Shown: positions 33,650 to 39,862 of the stretch, piece after piece
How positions within the stretch are numbered: position 1 is the first letter of the stretch
Layout: each line of letters opens with the position of its first letter
NCBI GenBank assembly: GCA_016931655.1
Contig: JAFGEJ010000216.1
Span: 1-39,862, forward strand
Length of the DNA: 39,862 bases
Direction: 5' to 3'
Source of the DNA: Phycisphaerae bacterium
Lineage (GTDB): Bacteria; Planctomycetota; Phycisphaerae; SM23-33
The notes under the pieces: generated by a model
Seen by the model: the letters and a program-made list of their open reading frames with translations, nothing else
Told to the model about the DNA's origin: nothing
Databases searched by the model: none
Made by a program: the position numbers and the translations under genes

Positions 33650-35647
33650 CTACGTCCGCAATTCCACGGCCAGGGTTTTTTGCAGGGCCGTTAAAAGCTC
33701 CCGCACCTGCTGGTCCACCTGCTCGTTCGTCAGCGTGCCCTCGTTGGATCGATATTCCAGCGCGACGGTGACGGATTTTTTGCCCTTGGGGATGGGCTTG
33801 CCGCGATAGGTTGTGACGTATTTTTCCTCGACGCGCAGCGGCTGGGCGACGGCGGCCAGGGCGGCGGCCAGTTCGCCCCAGGGGACGGTTTCGTCCACGA
33901 TCAGCGACAGGTCGCGCCGGATGGGCGGGAATTTCGGCAGGGGTTGCGTCGTGCGCGTCAGTTGGGCGCGCCGGGCCAGGGCGTCGAAGCGAAGGGTCGC
34001 GGCGCCCAGGTTTTTCTCCAGGCCGTAGTGCTTGTGGATCGCCTCGGTGAGCGCGGGGGAAATCGTGCCGATCTGCCCGGCCGGCTCGCCGTCGATGAGG
34101 ATCGCGTCGGCGAATCCGTCCGCCGGCTGAATGGTCACCTTCGCGCCCGGGGCGATTCGCCGCATGACGGCCTCCATCGCGCCGCGCACGTCCCGCTGCC
34201 CTTCGGTGCTCACCATCGCCAGTTCGATATATTCCGCCGGCAGGCCGTTCGCCCCGCCGGGCGGGAAGACAGCCGCCAGCTCGAAGAGGCTCACGTCGGC
34301 GTTGCCCACGTCCTGGTTGGTCTTCACCGCCCGCAGCAGGCTCGGCAGCAGCGTGGGGCGCAGGACGTTGTTCGTTCGGCGCACTCGCGCGTCCACGCAC
34401 ACCGGTTCGTCGCAGCCGAAGAGCTTCGCTTCTTCGGCGTCGATGAAACTGAACGTGACGGCTTCGCTGTAGCCCGCCGCCGAGAGCGTGTTCATCGCCA
34501 GGCGGCGAATCCGCTCCGTTTTGCCCATCGGCGCAACGCGGTGCGAAACCTTTCCCAGCGCGGGAATTTCATCGTAGCCGTGCAGGCGGGCGACCTCCTC
34601 GATGAGGTCGGCTTCGCGCCGCAAATCTGCCCGATGTGAGGGGATTGTGCAGACAATGGCATCGCCGTTTTTCTTAGGCGAAAGGCCCAGCCGGGTTAAA
34701 ATGGCCGTCTGCTTTTCGACGGGGATTTCGATGCCCAGCAGCTTGTTTGTCCGACTCGGCCGAAGCGAAACGCTCGGCGCCTCGTAGGGCTTGGCCCACA
34801 CGTCCACGAGTCCCCTGGCGGCTTCGCCGCCGGCCAGTTCGCAGATCAGCGCACAGGCGCGGGCGGAGGCTTCCTCGACGGCTACCGGATCGACGCCGCG
34901 CTCGAAACGGTAGCTGCTCTCGGAAAGAATCCCCAGCGCCCGGCTGGTGCGGCGGGTCGTTAAGGGATCGAACTGGGCCGACTCCAGCAGCACGTTCGTT
35001 GTACCTTCGGTGACTTCCGTGTTCAGCGCGCCCATCACGCCGGCAATGGCGACGGGCTTCTCCGCGTCGGCGATCACGCACATCGAATCGGTCAGTTCGC
35101 ACGTCGTCTCGTCGATGCTCACGAGCGTCTCGCCCTTTTTCGCCCGGCGGACGACGATGCGGTTTTCCGCGAGCTTATCGTAGTCGAAGCTGTGCAGCGG
35201 CTGGGAGTATTCCATCAGCACGAAATTCGTCACGTCCACGACGTTGTTGACGCTTCGCATTCCGACGGCGGCCAGATGGTCCACCAGCCATTGCGGGCTG
35301 GGGCCGACCTTCACGCCGCGGATCACCCGCGCGGTGTATCGCGGGCAGAGGTCTTCGCAGAGCACCTGCACGCTCGTGAGTTCGGCTGTCTCGCCGCTGC
35401 CGGCGGGCGGGTCGAACTTCGGCGGACGGAAGGCGGCGCCCGTCGCGGTCGCCAGTTCTCGCGCCACGCCCAGGTGTCCCAGCAGGTCGGGCCGATTGGA
35501 CGTGACTTCCAGATCGAAAACAATGTCGTCGCCTTTTTCCTCGACGCCGTCGCAGTTCAGGCCGATGCGCGTAAACAACTCCGCCAGCTTCTCTGCAGGG
35601 AGGTTCACGTCCATGTATTCGCTCAGCCAGTTCAATGAAATCAGCAT
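33650..35647 (-). CDS. pheT: Phenylalanyl-tRNA synthetase beta subunit, short form
   Basis: A 665-residue PheT. It begins LISLNWLSEYMDVNLPAEKL, carries DLEVTSNRPDLLGHLGVARE, the B3/B4-type segment LMEYSQPLHSFDYDKL, the B5-type IPSHRADLRREADLIEEVAR, core segments and a C-terminal FDX-ACB domain (about 575-665, FPPIRRDLSLIVDE to the end). PheT with PheS attaches phenylalanine to its tRNA. The bacterial subunit is normally about 800 residues. Here the tRNA-binding OB domain usually inserted after the first 40 residues is absent: ITRIGLNCDGVEE-type sequence runs directly into DLEVTSNRPD. ATG at 35647. PheS is not adjacent. The gene is divergent from padR. Confidence 0.95.
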   Translation of the reverse strand: MLISLNWLSEYMDVNLPAEKLAELFTRIGLNCDGVEEKGDDIVFDLEVTSNRPDLLGHLGVARELATATGAAFRPPKFDPPAGSGETAELTSVQVLCEDLCPRYTARVIRGVKVGPSPQWLVDHLAAVGMRSVNNVVDVTNFVLMEYSQPLHSFDYDKLAENRIVVRRAKKGETLVSIDETTCELTDSMCVIADAEKPVAIAGVMGALNTEVTEGTTNVLLESAQFDPLTTRRTSRALGILSESSYRFERGVDPVAVEEASARACALICELAGGEAARGLVDVWAKPYEAPSVSLRPSRTNKLLGIEIPVEKQTAILTRLGLSPKKNGDAIVCTIPSHRADLRREADLIEEVARLHGYDEIPALGKVSHRVAPMGKTERIRRLAMNTLSAAGYSEAVTFSFIDAEEAKLFGCDEPVCVDARVRRTNNVLRPTLLPSLLRAVKTNQDVGNADVSLFELAAVFPPGGANGLPAEYIELAMVSTEGQRDVRGAMEAVMRRIAPGAKVTIQPADGFADAILIDGEPAGQIGTISPALTEAIHKHYGLEKNLGAATLRFDALARRAQLTRTTQPLPKFPPIRRDLSLIVDETVPWGELAAALAAVAQPLRVEEKYVTTYRGKPIPKGKKSVTVALEYRSNEGTLTNEQVDQQVRELLTALQKTLAVELRT

Positions 35648-35688
35648 GGTTGCATCCTTGTTGAGACCTCTGAAAAAAGGATATTTTT

Positions 35689-35754
35689 ACCACAGAGACA
35701 CAGAGAGCACAGAGAAAACCTTAAGAATTATGTCTTTCTCTGTGGCTCTGTGGT
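35689..35754. repeat. CACAGAG palindromic repeat, copy 2
   Basis: accacagagacacagagagc then acagagaaa on the left pairs with tttctctgtggctctgtggt on the right. It lies 42 nt upstream of the pheT start codon. Confidence 0.75.
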
Positions 35755-35843
35755 AGGTTCTTCAGAATTCTCTGTTCCAAAAAGCCCGCGGAAACGGATG
35801 GTATCATACCCTTTCCCACACGCGACGGCAAAAAAATCCCTTT

Positions 35844-35886
35844 TTGACTTGTCGTACTATGTTTGTCTAGGTATAATACATAGACA
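35844..35886 (+). promoter_or_regulatory. Probable padR promoter and operator
   Basis: TATAAT at 35872-35877 is a consensus -10. TTGACT at 35844-35849 is a consensus -35, but the 22-bp gap is too long, so it may not be used as such. The inverted repeat TGTCTA (35864-35869) and TAGACA (35881-35886) encloses the -10 with an 11-bp spacer, a good place for autorepression by a PadR dimer. Confidence 0.55.
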
Positions 35887-35917
35887 GACGATGTATAGAA
35901 GCCTACGGTTTGTGAAT

Positions 35918-35980
35918 CATGGGCGAGACCCGCCTACCGGCAGGCAGGCGCCCATGAGACACTTGGGCCGGAGGCCCAAG
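35918..35980 (+). promoter_or_regulatory. Two consecutive hairpins in the padR leader
   Basis: CATGGGCG (35918-35925) pairs with CGCCCATG (35949-35956), with gcctaccggcaggc inside. CTTGGGCC (35962-35969) pairs with GGCCCAAG (35973-35980) over a 3-nt loop. Both lie between the -10 and the padR start codon. Confidence 0.6.
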
Positions 35981-36007
35981 CCACGTATCCGGAAAGGACG
36001 GTGGACG

Positions 36008-36346
36008 ATGGATTTCTCACAGGATCTGGTTCGCGGAAGCGTCTTGCCGATTATTTTATCGCTGTTGCGGGAAGAGTCGATGTACGGCTACCAGATGGTC
36101 AAAAAGGTCAACGCGCGGACGAACGGCCTTTTGGAGTGGAAGGAGGGGACGCTGTATCCCGCGTTGCATCGGCTGGAGGGGGCGGGATTGATCGCCAGCC
36201 GTTGGGATACCCTCAGCGGAAAGGACGGTGGGCGAAAGCGGAAGTATTATTCCATCACGCCCAAGGGAAGGCGCGAGCTTGCGAAGCGGTCAGATGAATG
36301 GAGGCTGTTCAGCCAGGCCGTCAACGCCTGCCTGTGGGGGGCGTGA
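36008..36346 (+). CDS. PadR-family transcriptional regulator
   Basis: A 112-residue regulator starting MDFSQDLVRGSVLPIILSLL at 36008, preceded by an AAGGA/GGTGG region; longer in-frame starts upstream run through the promoter and hairpins and are rejected. The PadR winged helix is plain: EESMYGYQMVKKVN, LLEWKEGTLYPALHRLEGAG, then GGRKRKYYSITPKGRRELA. Such proteins act as dimers, usually as repressors, often of membrane-stress or transport genes in the same operon. The stop is 3 nt before the start of the large membrane protein, a coupled pair common in planctomycetes and acidobacteria. An inverted repeat over the -10 suggests autoregulation. Confidence 0.95.
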   Translation: MDFSQDLVRGSVLPIILSLLREESMYGYQMVKKVNARTNGLLEWKEGTLYPALHRLEGAGLIASRWDTLSGKDGGRKRKYYSITPKGRRELAKRSDEWRLFSQAVNACLWGA

Positions 36347-36349
36347 GAG

Positions 36350-38581
36350 ATGGCCGACAACGAGAATAACGATCATAACGAAAAACTCATCGCGCGGCTG
36401 ACCGACCGCCTGGCCGGCGATCCGGAACTGCAGGCCGACGTCGCCCGCGAGCTGCAAACGCACCTCGAAGACGCCGAAGACGAATTCCGCGAAGCAGGCC
36501 TGGATGAAGAAGAGGCCCAAAACGAGGCCGTCAAGGCCCTGGGCGACCCGGAGGATATTTCCCGGCAGCTTTTCCAGGCGAATCGCACGCGAATGCGCTT
36601 CCGTGCGGTTGTCCGCTGGGCCGCCAGCCTGGCGCTGCTGCCCGCGGCGATTGGGGTAGTTGTGTTCGTTGTGGCGGCCCCCTGGACCCCGTGGAATATG
36701 CCGGTAATACCACAACCTTGGTTTACTTCGATTCCCAGGGCATGGACCCGGAGCCTGACGGAAGAACAGGTATTCATTCTTCAGGGCGACCCACAGGCGA
36801 AAGATTATGTCGCACGGGCCAGGTCCATTTCCGACCGTTGGCCCGACGATCCGATCTACTACGGCGACTACTTTGTCACCGCCCAGGGCAAATTCCATCG
36901 AAAGGATGAAAAACTCCCGCTGGACCTCTGGAACGAGCGAATGGCGCTGGCGGAGAAGGGCGAGAAGGTCGACCCCGACAACGCCTTTTACAATTTCGTC
37001 AAGGCCGCCTGGTTGATCAACGCGTCCTGCACATTGGAGGACGATCCTTCACGGACAATTGAGTCGATGAACACCAACGGGGAAATCAAACCGGATTCCT
37101 TATATACAATCACCATTACGGATCCCGCAGGTTTTCAGCAAGGCCTGAAAGAACTCCATCGCGGTTTGCAGAAACCATTTTACTCCTCGCGCACCGTAGA
37201 TATGCTCGAACTTCGCATGTCCTTCCTGCCGCCACCGCGGTCGATGACGGATATTATCAGCCGGATCACCATGCAGGTCAGTACACTTCTTCCTTCTTTA
37301 AGTGATTTTCGCACCCTTGGAAAAGCCTTGGGTGCGTATGCGGTGGACCTGGCGGAACAAGGGAACCCCACGGCTGTGAAAGTCGCGCGGTCCGAAGAGC
37401 AAATGGCGGATATGATCGGCGCAAAAAGCGGAACGATTATCGAGATACTGGTGGCGATGGCGATTCGTCAGAACGCATTGGCCAATCTGGAACTGGTGGG
37501 AAAGGAGTTGCAAAAACCGGCCCTGAGTAAAGAAGCGTTTCAACAACGACGAGAACAGGAAGAACTCTGGCGGGGGTTGAGAAACGGAAATCCTTTGAGT
37601 GTCGAGGAACTTCGACACGCCGGGATGTTCTGGACAATTCTTACACCCGCGATAGCAGGATATCACGTCGATTTCGAACCCATTCGGACCGTGGAGTGTT
37701 TTGTGGTTCTGGAAGTGGCTTTGTTGCTTCTGCTGGTAGGGATGGTGATTCTCTCGTGCGGCTTTGGTCTGGTGGTGCTGATCTGGGCAATCTTCTGCCG
37801 ACGAAGCACGGACAAACCGATTCTGCTGTTTGTCGGCTGGCGAAGAATCGGAAAGATTGTCCAGGTGTCCATCGTAATCCCGCTGGTTGCATTTGGCTTG
37901 TACGTCATCTGGCAAATCTACCGTTCTGATGCCTACGGCTTGAATTTCACACTGGGGCGATGGACGGTGGAGTTGGTTCTTCTGCTGTGCGGAGTATTCG
38001 CCTTGTTGCTGTCGATGAGCTATCGTGCGATCCGGCTGCGATGTCTGGAAGTCGGTCTGGCAACGCCGCCATCGATCACACGCCGAAAACGGATCGGTTT
38101 TCTGATCGCAACGGGATTGATTCTGTTGGTTTGCGGAATCTATATCGTCGGCTGGTGGGCGGGGCCGCTCCGGCTGGATTATCTCAAAGGAAGATATTGG
38201 ATTCCTCCATTTGCATTCGTTTCCGCGTTGATAGGGGAATCCGGGGCATCCAGTAGTCCAAAATTTCTTATAGAAACCTTCCTGGCCATTGTGGTGTTGT
38301 TTTTCTTTGTGGTTTGGTTTTTGAGTGAAGGGGTTGAATTGTTCCGTCGCGGACGCAAGGGGTTCCGTCGGACGTTCATCCGCAGCGCCATGCCGATTCT
38401 CTGCGCAGCCGTTATTGTAATGGGCCTGGCCCTCGGCGGGCTGCTTTCCCTGGGTGAACGTTGCGCCGCACGACGCGTTACCGGCTCGGCGGCGATGAGC
38501 ATACAGGGAGAAATCGAGCGGAGCGATTTTCGCCTCCTGCGCGAAAAATTTATCCAATGGCGGCAAGAGGACGGGAAATAG
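36350..38581 (+). CDS. Multi-pass membrane protein with permease-prefix domain
   Basis: A 743-residue protein. The first 75 residues are a permease-prefix-like helical domain (ARELQTHLEDAEDEFREAGL, EAVKALGDPEDISRQL), the usual companion domain of PadR genes. A membrane helix follows at about 88-108. Residues about 120-440 are soluble, with a pattern of paired helices (for example RSISDRWPDDPIYYGDYFVT) and no recognised enzyme motif. The C-terminal 300 residues hold about six more hydrophobic segments. No ABC-permease FtsX/MacB signature is seen. It is likely an envelope protein whose level is set by PadR. Its start, 3 nt after the padR stop, points to translational coupling. The function is unknown. 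Confidence 0.88.
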   Translation: MADNENNDHNEKLIARLTDRLAGDPELQADVARELQTHLEDAEDEFREAGLDEEEAQNEAVKALGDPEDISRQLFQANRTRMRFRAVVRWAASLALLPAAIGVVVFVVAAPWTPWNMPVIPQPWFTSIPRAWTRSLTEEQVFILQGDPQAKDYVARARSISDRWPDDPIYYGDYFVTAQGKFHRKDEKLPLDLWNERMALAEKGEKVDPDNAFYNFVKAAWLINASCTLEDDPSRTIESMNTNGEIKPDSLYTITITDPAGFQQGLKELHRGLQKPFYSSRTVDMLELRMSFLPPPRSMTDIISRITMQVSTLLPSLSDFRTLGKALGAYAVDLAEQGNPTAVKVARSEEQMADMIGAKSGTIIEILVAMAIRQNALANLELVGKELQKPALSKEAFQQRREQEELWRGLRNGNPLSVEELRHAGMFWTILTPAIAGYHVDFEPIRTVECFVVLEVALLLLLVGMVILSCGFGLVVLIWAIFCRRSTDKPILLFVGWRRIGKIVQVSIVIPLVAFGLYVIWQIYRSDAYGLNFTLGRWTVELVLLLCGVFALLLSMSYRAIRLRCLEVGLATPPSITRRKRIGFLIATGLILLVCGIYIVGWWAGPLRLDYLKGRYWIPPFAFVSALIGESGASSSPKFLIETFLAIVVLFFFVVWFLSEGVELFRRGRKGFRRTFIRSAMPILCAAVIVMGLALGGLLSLGERCAARRVTGSAAMSIQGEIERSDFRLLREKFIQWRQEDGK

Positions 38582-38617
38582 GGACTGGGGATGAAAGAAC
38601 ACCAACATATAACACAT

Positions 38618-38757
38618 AAAAAGAGCGGTGGGCGTAAGCCCACTGATTATTCCAAACACCCATCGCATTGGGAGGAAACGATGGGTTGACACCCATCGCT
38701 CTTTAATTTGTTCGGACAAATCGGCGGGTTTACACCCGCCGCTCTTTAATTCGTTCG
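38618..38757. repeat. GGCGGGTTTACACCCGCCGCTC repeat cluster
   Basis: Three related hairpins in a row: gagcggtgggcgtaagccca, then cgatgggttgacacccatcg, then ggcgggtttacacccgcc, the last two each followed by gctctttaatt. It lies between convergent genes, where the hairpin plus T-rich tail could also end transcription on either strand. Confidence 0.7.
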
Positions 38758-38766
38758 TTTATTCGG

Positions 38767-39705
38767 TTACGCCTTTCGCAGTGTAATCAGCGGCAGTTCG
38801 GGTGGGCAGTTGAAGCGGATGGGAACGGTTACCATGCCCAGGCCTCGGGAGATAAACACGGGGCACGTCGGGCCTTGCACCCATCCTTCGGCGTATTTGC
38901 GATGCTGGATCGGAAGGATCAGCGGGCCGAGCAGCGGCAGGCGCACCTGCCCGCCGTGCGTATGGCCGGCGAGCATCAGGTCGATCTTCACGTCGCGCGG
39001 GGCTACCTCGGCGTAGTCCGGGTTGTGCGACATCACGATGCGCGGAACGTTTTCCGGTGCGCCGGCCAGCGCCGCAGTTGCGTCCGGCGGGGGATTGATG
39101 GACCACACGTCGTTGACCCCGGCTAGACATAAAAGGTCCCCACCGCGACGCAGCAGGACGTGTTTGTTTGTCAGAAGGGGGATCCCGGCTGACTCCAGCG
39201 CCGCGGCCACGCGCGGCGCGTCGGCCCAGTAATCGTGATTGCCCAGAACGGCGTATTTTTCCTTCGCGCGGAGATCGCGGAACACTTCCACCAGCGCCGA
39301 GGTGATCGCCGAGGCACGGCTGACGTAATCGCCCGTCAAGGCCACCACGTCCGGGTTCAGGTCGTTGGTCATTTCCACGACGCGGCGGGCGTCGTCGAAG
39401 TCGGACCACCGCCCGACGTGCACGTCGGTGATCTGGGCGATTTTCGCGCCGTCCCATCCGTCGCCCAGGCCGGGCAGGCGAAACGTGTGATGCGTGACGC
39501 GAAAGCCGTGCGGTTCGATCACGGTCGCGTCGATCACGCCGGCCGTCGCCGCCGCGGCCCCGGCTGCCAGCGCGGAGTATTTGAGAAACCTCCGCCGGGT
39601 GATTTTTTTCCCCGTCCGTTTGGGGCTGCTCTCGGCCTGTTCGTCCGGCAGGGGGGGCATTTCACTCGGAAGGAAGGCGTCGTTGTGCGGCTGAGGGTTC
39701 GTCAT
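38767..39705 (-). CDS. Tat-exported metallophosphoesterase, YkuE-like
   Basis: About 312 residues from the ATG at 39705, with GGA a few bases upstream; an earlier frame extension to 39786 runs through a repeat and is rejected. A twin-arginine signal is present as TRRRFLKYSALAAGAAAA. The calcineurin-like motifs are in order: D-x-H in AQITDVHVGRW, LTGDYV, VLGNHDYW, MSHNPD and AGHTHGGQ, so the two-metal site is intact. Relatives act on phosphoesters such as UDP-diacylglucosamine or other membrane-linked substrates; the exact substrate is unknown. The Tat signal places it in the periplasm or at the membrane. It is convergent with the permease-prefix gene. Confidence 0.93.
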   Translation of the reverse strand: MTNPQPHNDAFLPSEMPPLPDEQAESSPKRTGKKITRRRFLKYSALAAGAAAATAGVIDATVIEPHGFRVTHHTFRLPGLGDGWDGAKIAQITDVHVGRWSDFDDARRVVEMTNDLNPDVVALTGDYVSRASAITSALVEVFRDLRAKEKYAVLGNHDYWADAPRVAAALESAGIPLLTNKHVLLRRGGDLLCLAGVNDVWSINPPPDATAALAGAPENVPRIVMSHNPDYAEVAPRDVKIDLMLAGHTHGGQVRLPLLGPLILPIQHRKYAEGWVQGPTCPVFISRGLGMVTVPIRFNCPPELPLITLRKA

Positions 39706-39765
39706 GATTCCGTAGTATATCGGAACAGGACACAAAGCGCCATAGGGAATTGTCGTTGGGGATAA

Positions 39766-39821
39766 GAGATCCTTCGACTTCGACATTCGCTTCGCTCGTG
39801 TCTCCGCTCAGGATGACAATT
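39766..39821. repeat. TCATCCTGAGC family, half copy
   Basis: gatccttcgacttcgacatt and cgcttcgctcgtgtctccgc, ending ctcaggatgacaattc, match the right half of the full copies at 23511 and 28670. It lies upstream of the metallophosphoesterase start. The last 41 nt of the window hold nothing I can name. Confidence 0.7.
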
Positions 39822-39862
39822 CAATGCCAGGACATGGTGAGCGCAAAAAAAGGGGGCGACAA

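Noticed and set aside
35844-35877. TTGACT and TATAAT read as one sigma-70 promoter
   Set aside because: The 22-bp spacer is outside the usual 16-19 bp; only the -10 is kept with the operator.
37298-38719. Long minus-strand frame opposite the permease-prefix protein
   Set aside because: It is Gln/Arg/His-rich, lacks motifs and overlaps a gene coupled to padR.

Overview
The window looks like a chromosomal piece of a planctomycete, probably class Phycisphaerae. The strongest clue is the 1,981-residue secreted protein at 3791-9736, whose N-terminus carries the LEPR-XLL-type sequence LEARLLLS. Other clues are PadR plus permease-prefix gene pairs and intergenic gaps packed with dispersed palindromic repeats. 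Coding sequence is mostly GC-rich, with AT-richer islands around 2.8-3.8 kb, 5.9-9.7 kb, 10.7-11.6 kb and 20.5-21.9 kb.

Layout. 1-2806 (+): the end of a phage-tail-like or surface protein built of short tandem repeats, a Cys/Trp-rich protein and a small Cys-containing protein. 3031-9736 (-): a small membrane protein and the giant extracellular protein. 10097-12430: an accessory patch with a STAS/LuxR regulatory pair, two unknown proteins, and a MNT nucleotidyltransferase followed by a HEPN partner cut off by a palindromic element. 12427-14143 (-): a GNAT acetyltransferase and a secreted duplicated-domain protein.

14315-33614 is the main feature, a divergent two-arm catabolic cluster around a DeoR-family regulator. 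The minus arm, in transcription order, is a dihydrolipoyl acyltransferase (E2), an AAA ATPase that looks like an insertion, dihydrolipoamide dehydrogenase (E3), an AEC transporter, a rhamnulokinase-like kinase and an L-fucose isomerase. The plus arm is the DeoR regulator, a fused alpha-beta TPP-dependent E1, a PHP-fold protein, an SrlD/SorD-like short-chain dehydrogenase, a SorE-like zinc dehydrogenase and an aldose-epimerase-like protein. No aldolase, lactaldehyde enzyme or microcompartment shell gene is present. My inference is an undescribed 6-deoxyhexose route: isomerase, kinase, reduction at C2 (SorE-like), oxidation at C5 (SrlD-like) to a 1-deoxy-ketohexose 6-phosphate, then acetoin-dehydrogenase-like cleavage to acetyl-CoA plus a tetrose phosphate.

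33650-39862: phenylalanyl-tRNA synthetase beta subunit without its usual tRNA-binding OB domain (-), a PadR regulator with a large multi-pass permease-prefix protein (+), and a Tat-exported metallophosphoesterase (-). I saw no tRNA, rRNA, CRISPR array or transposase gene.
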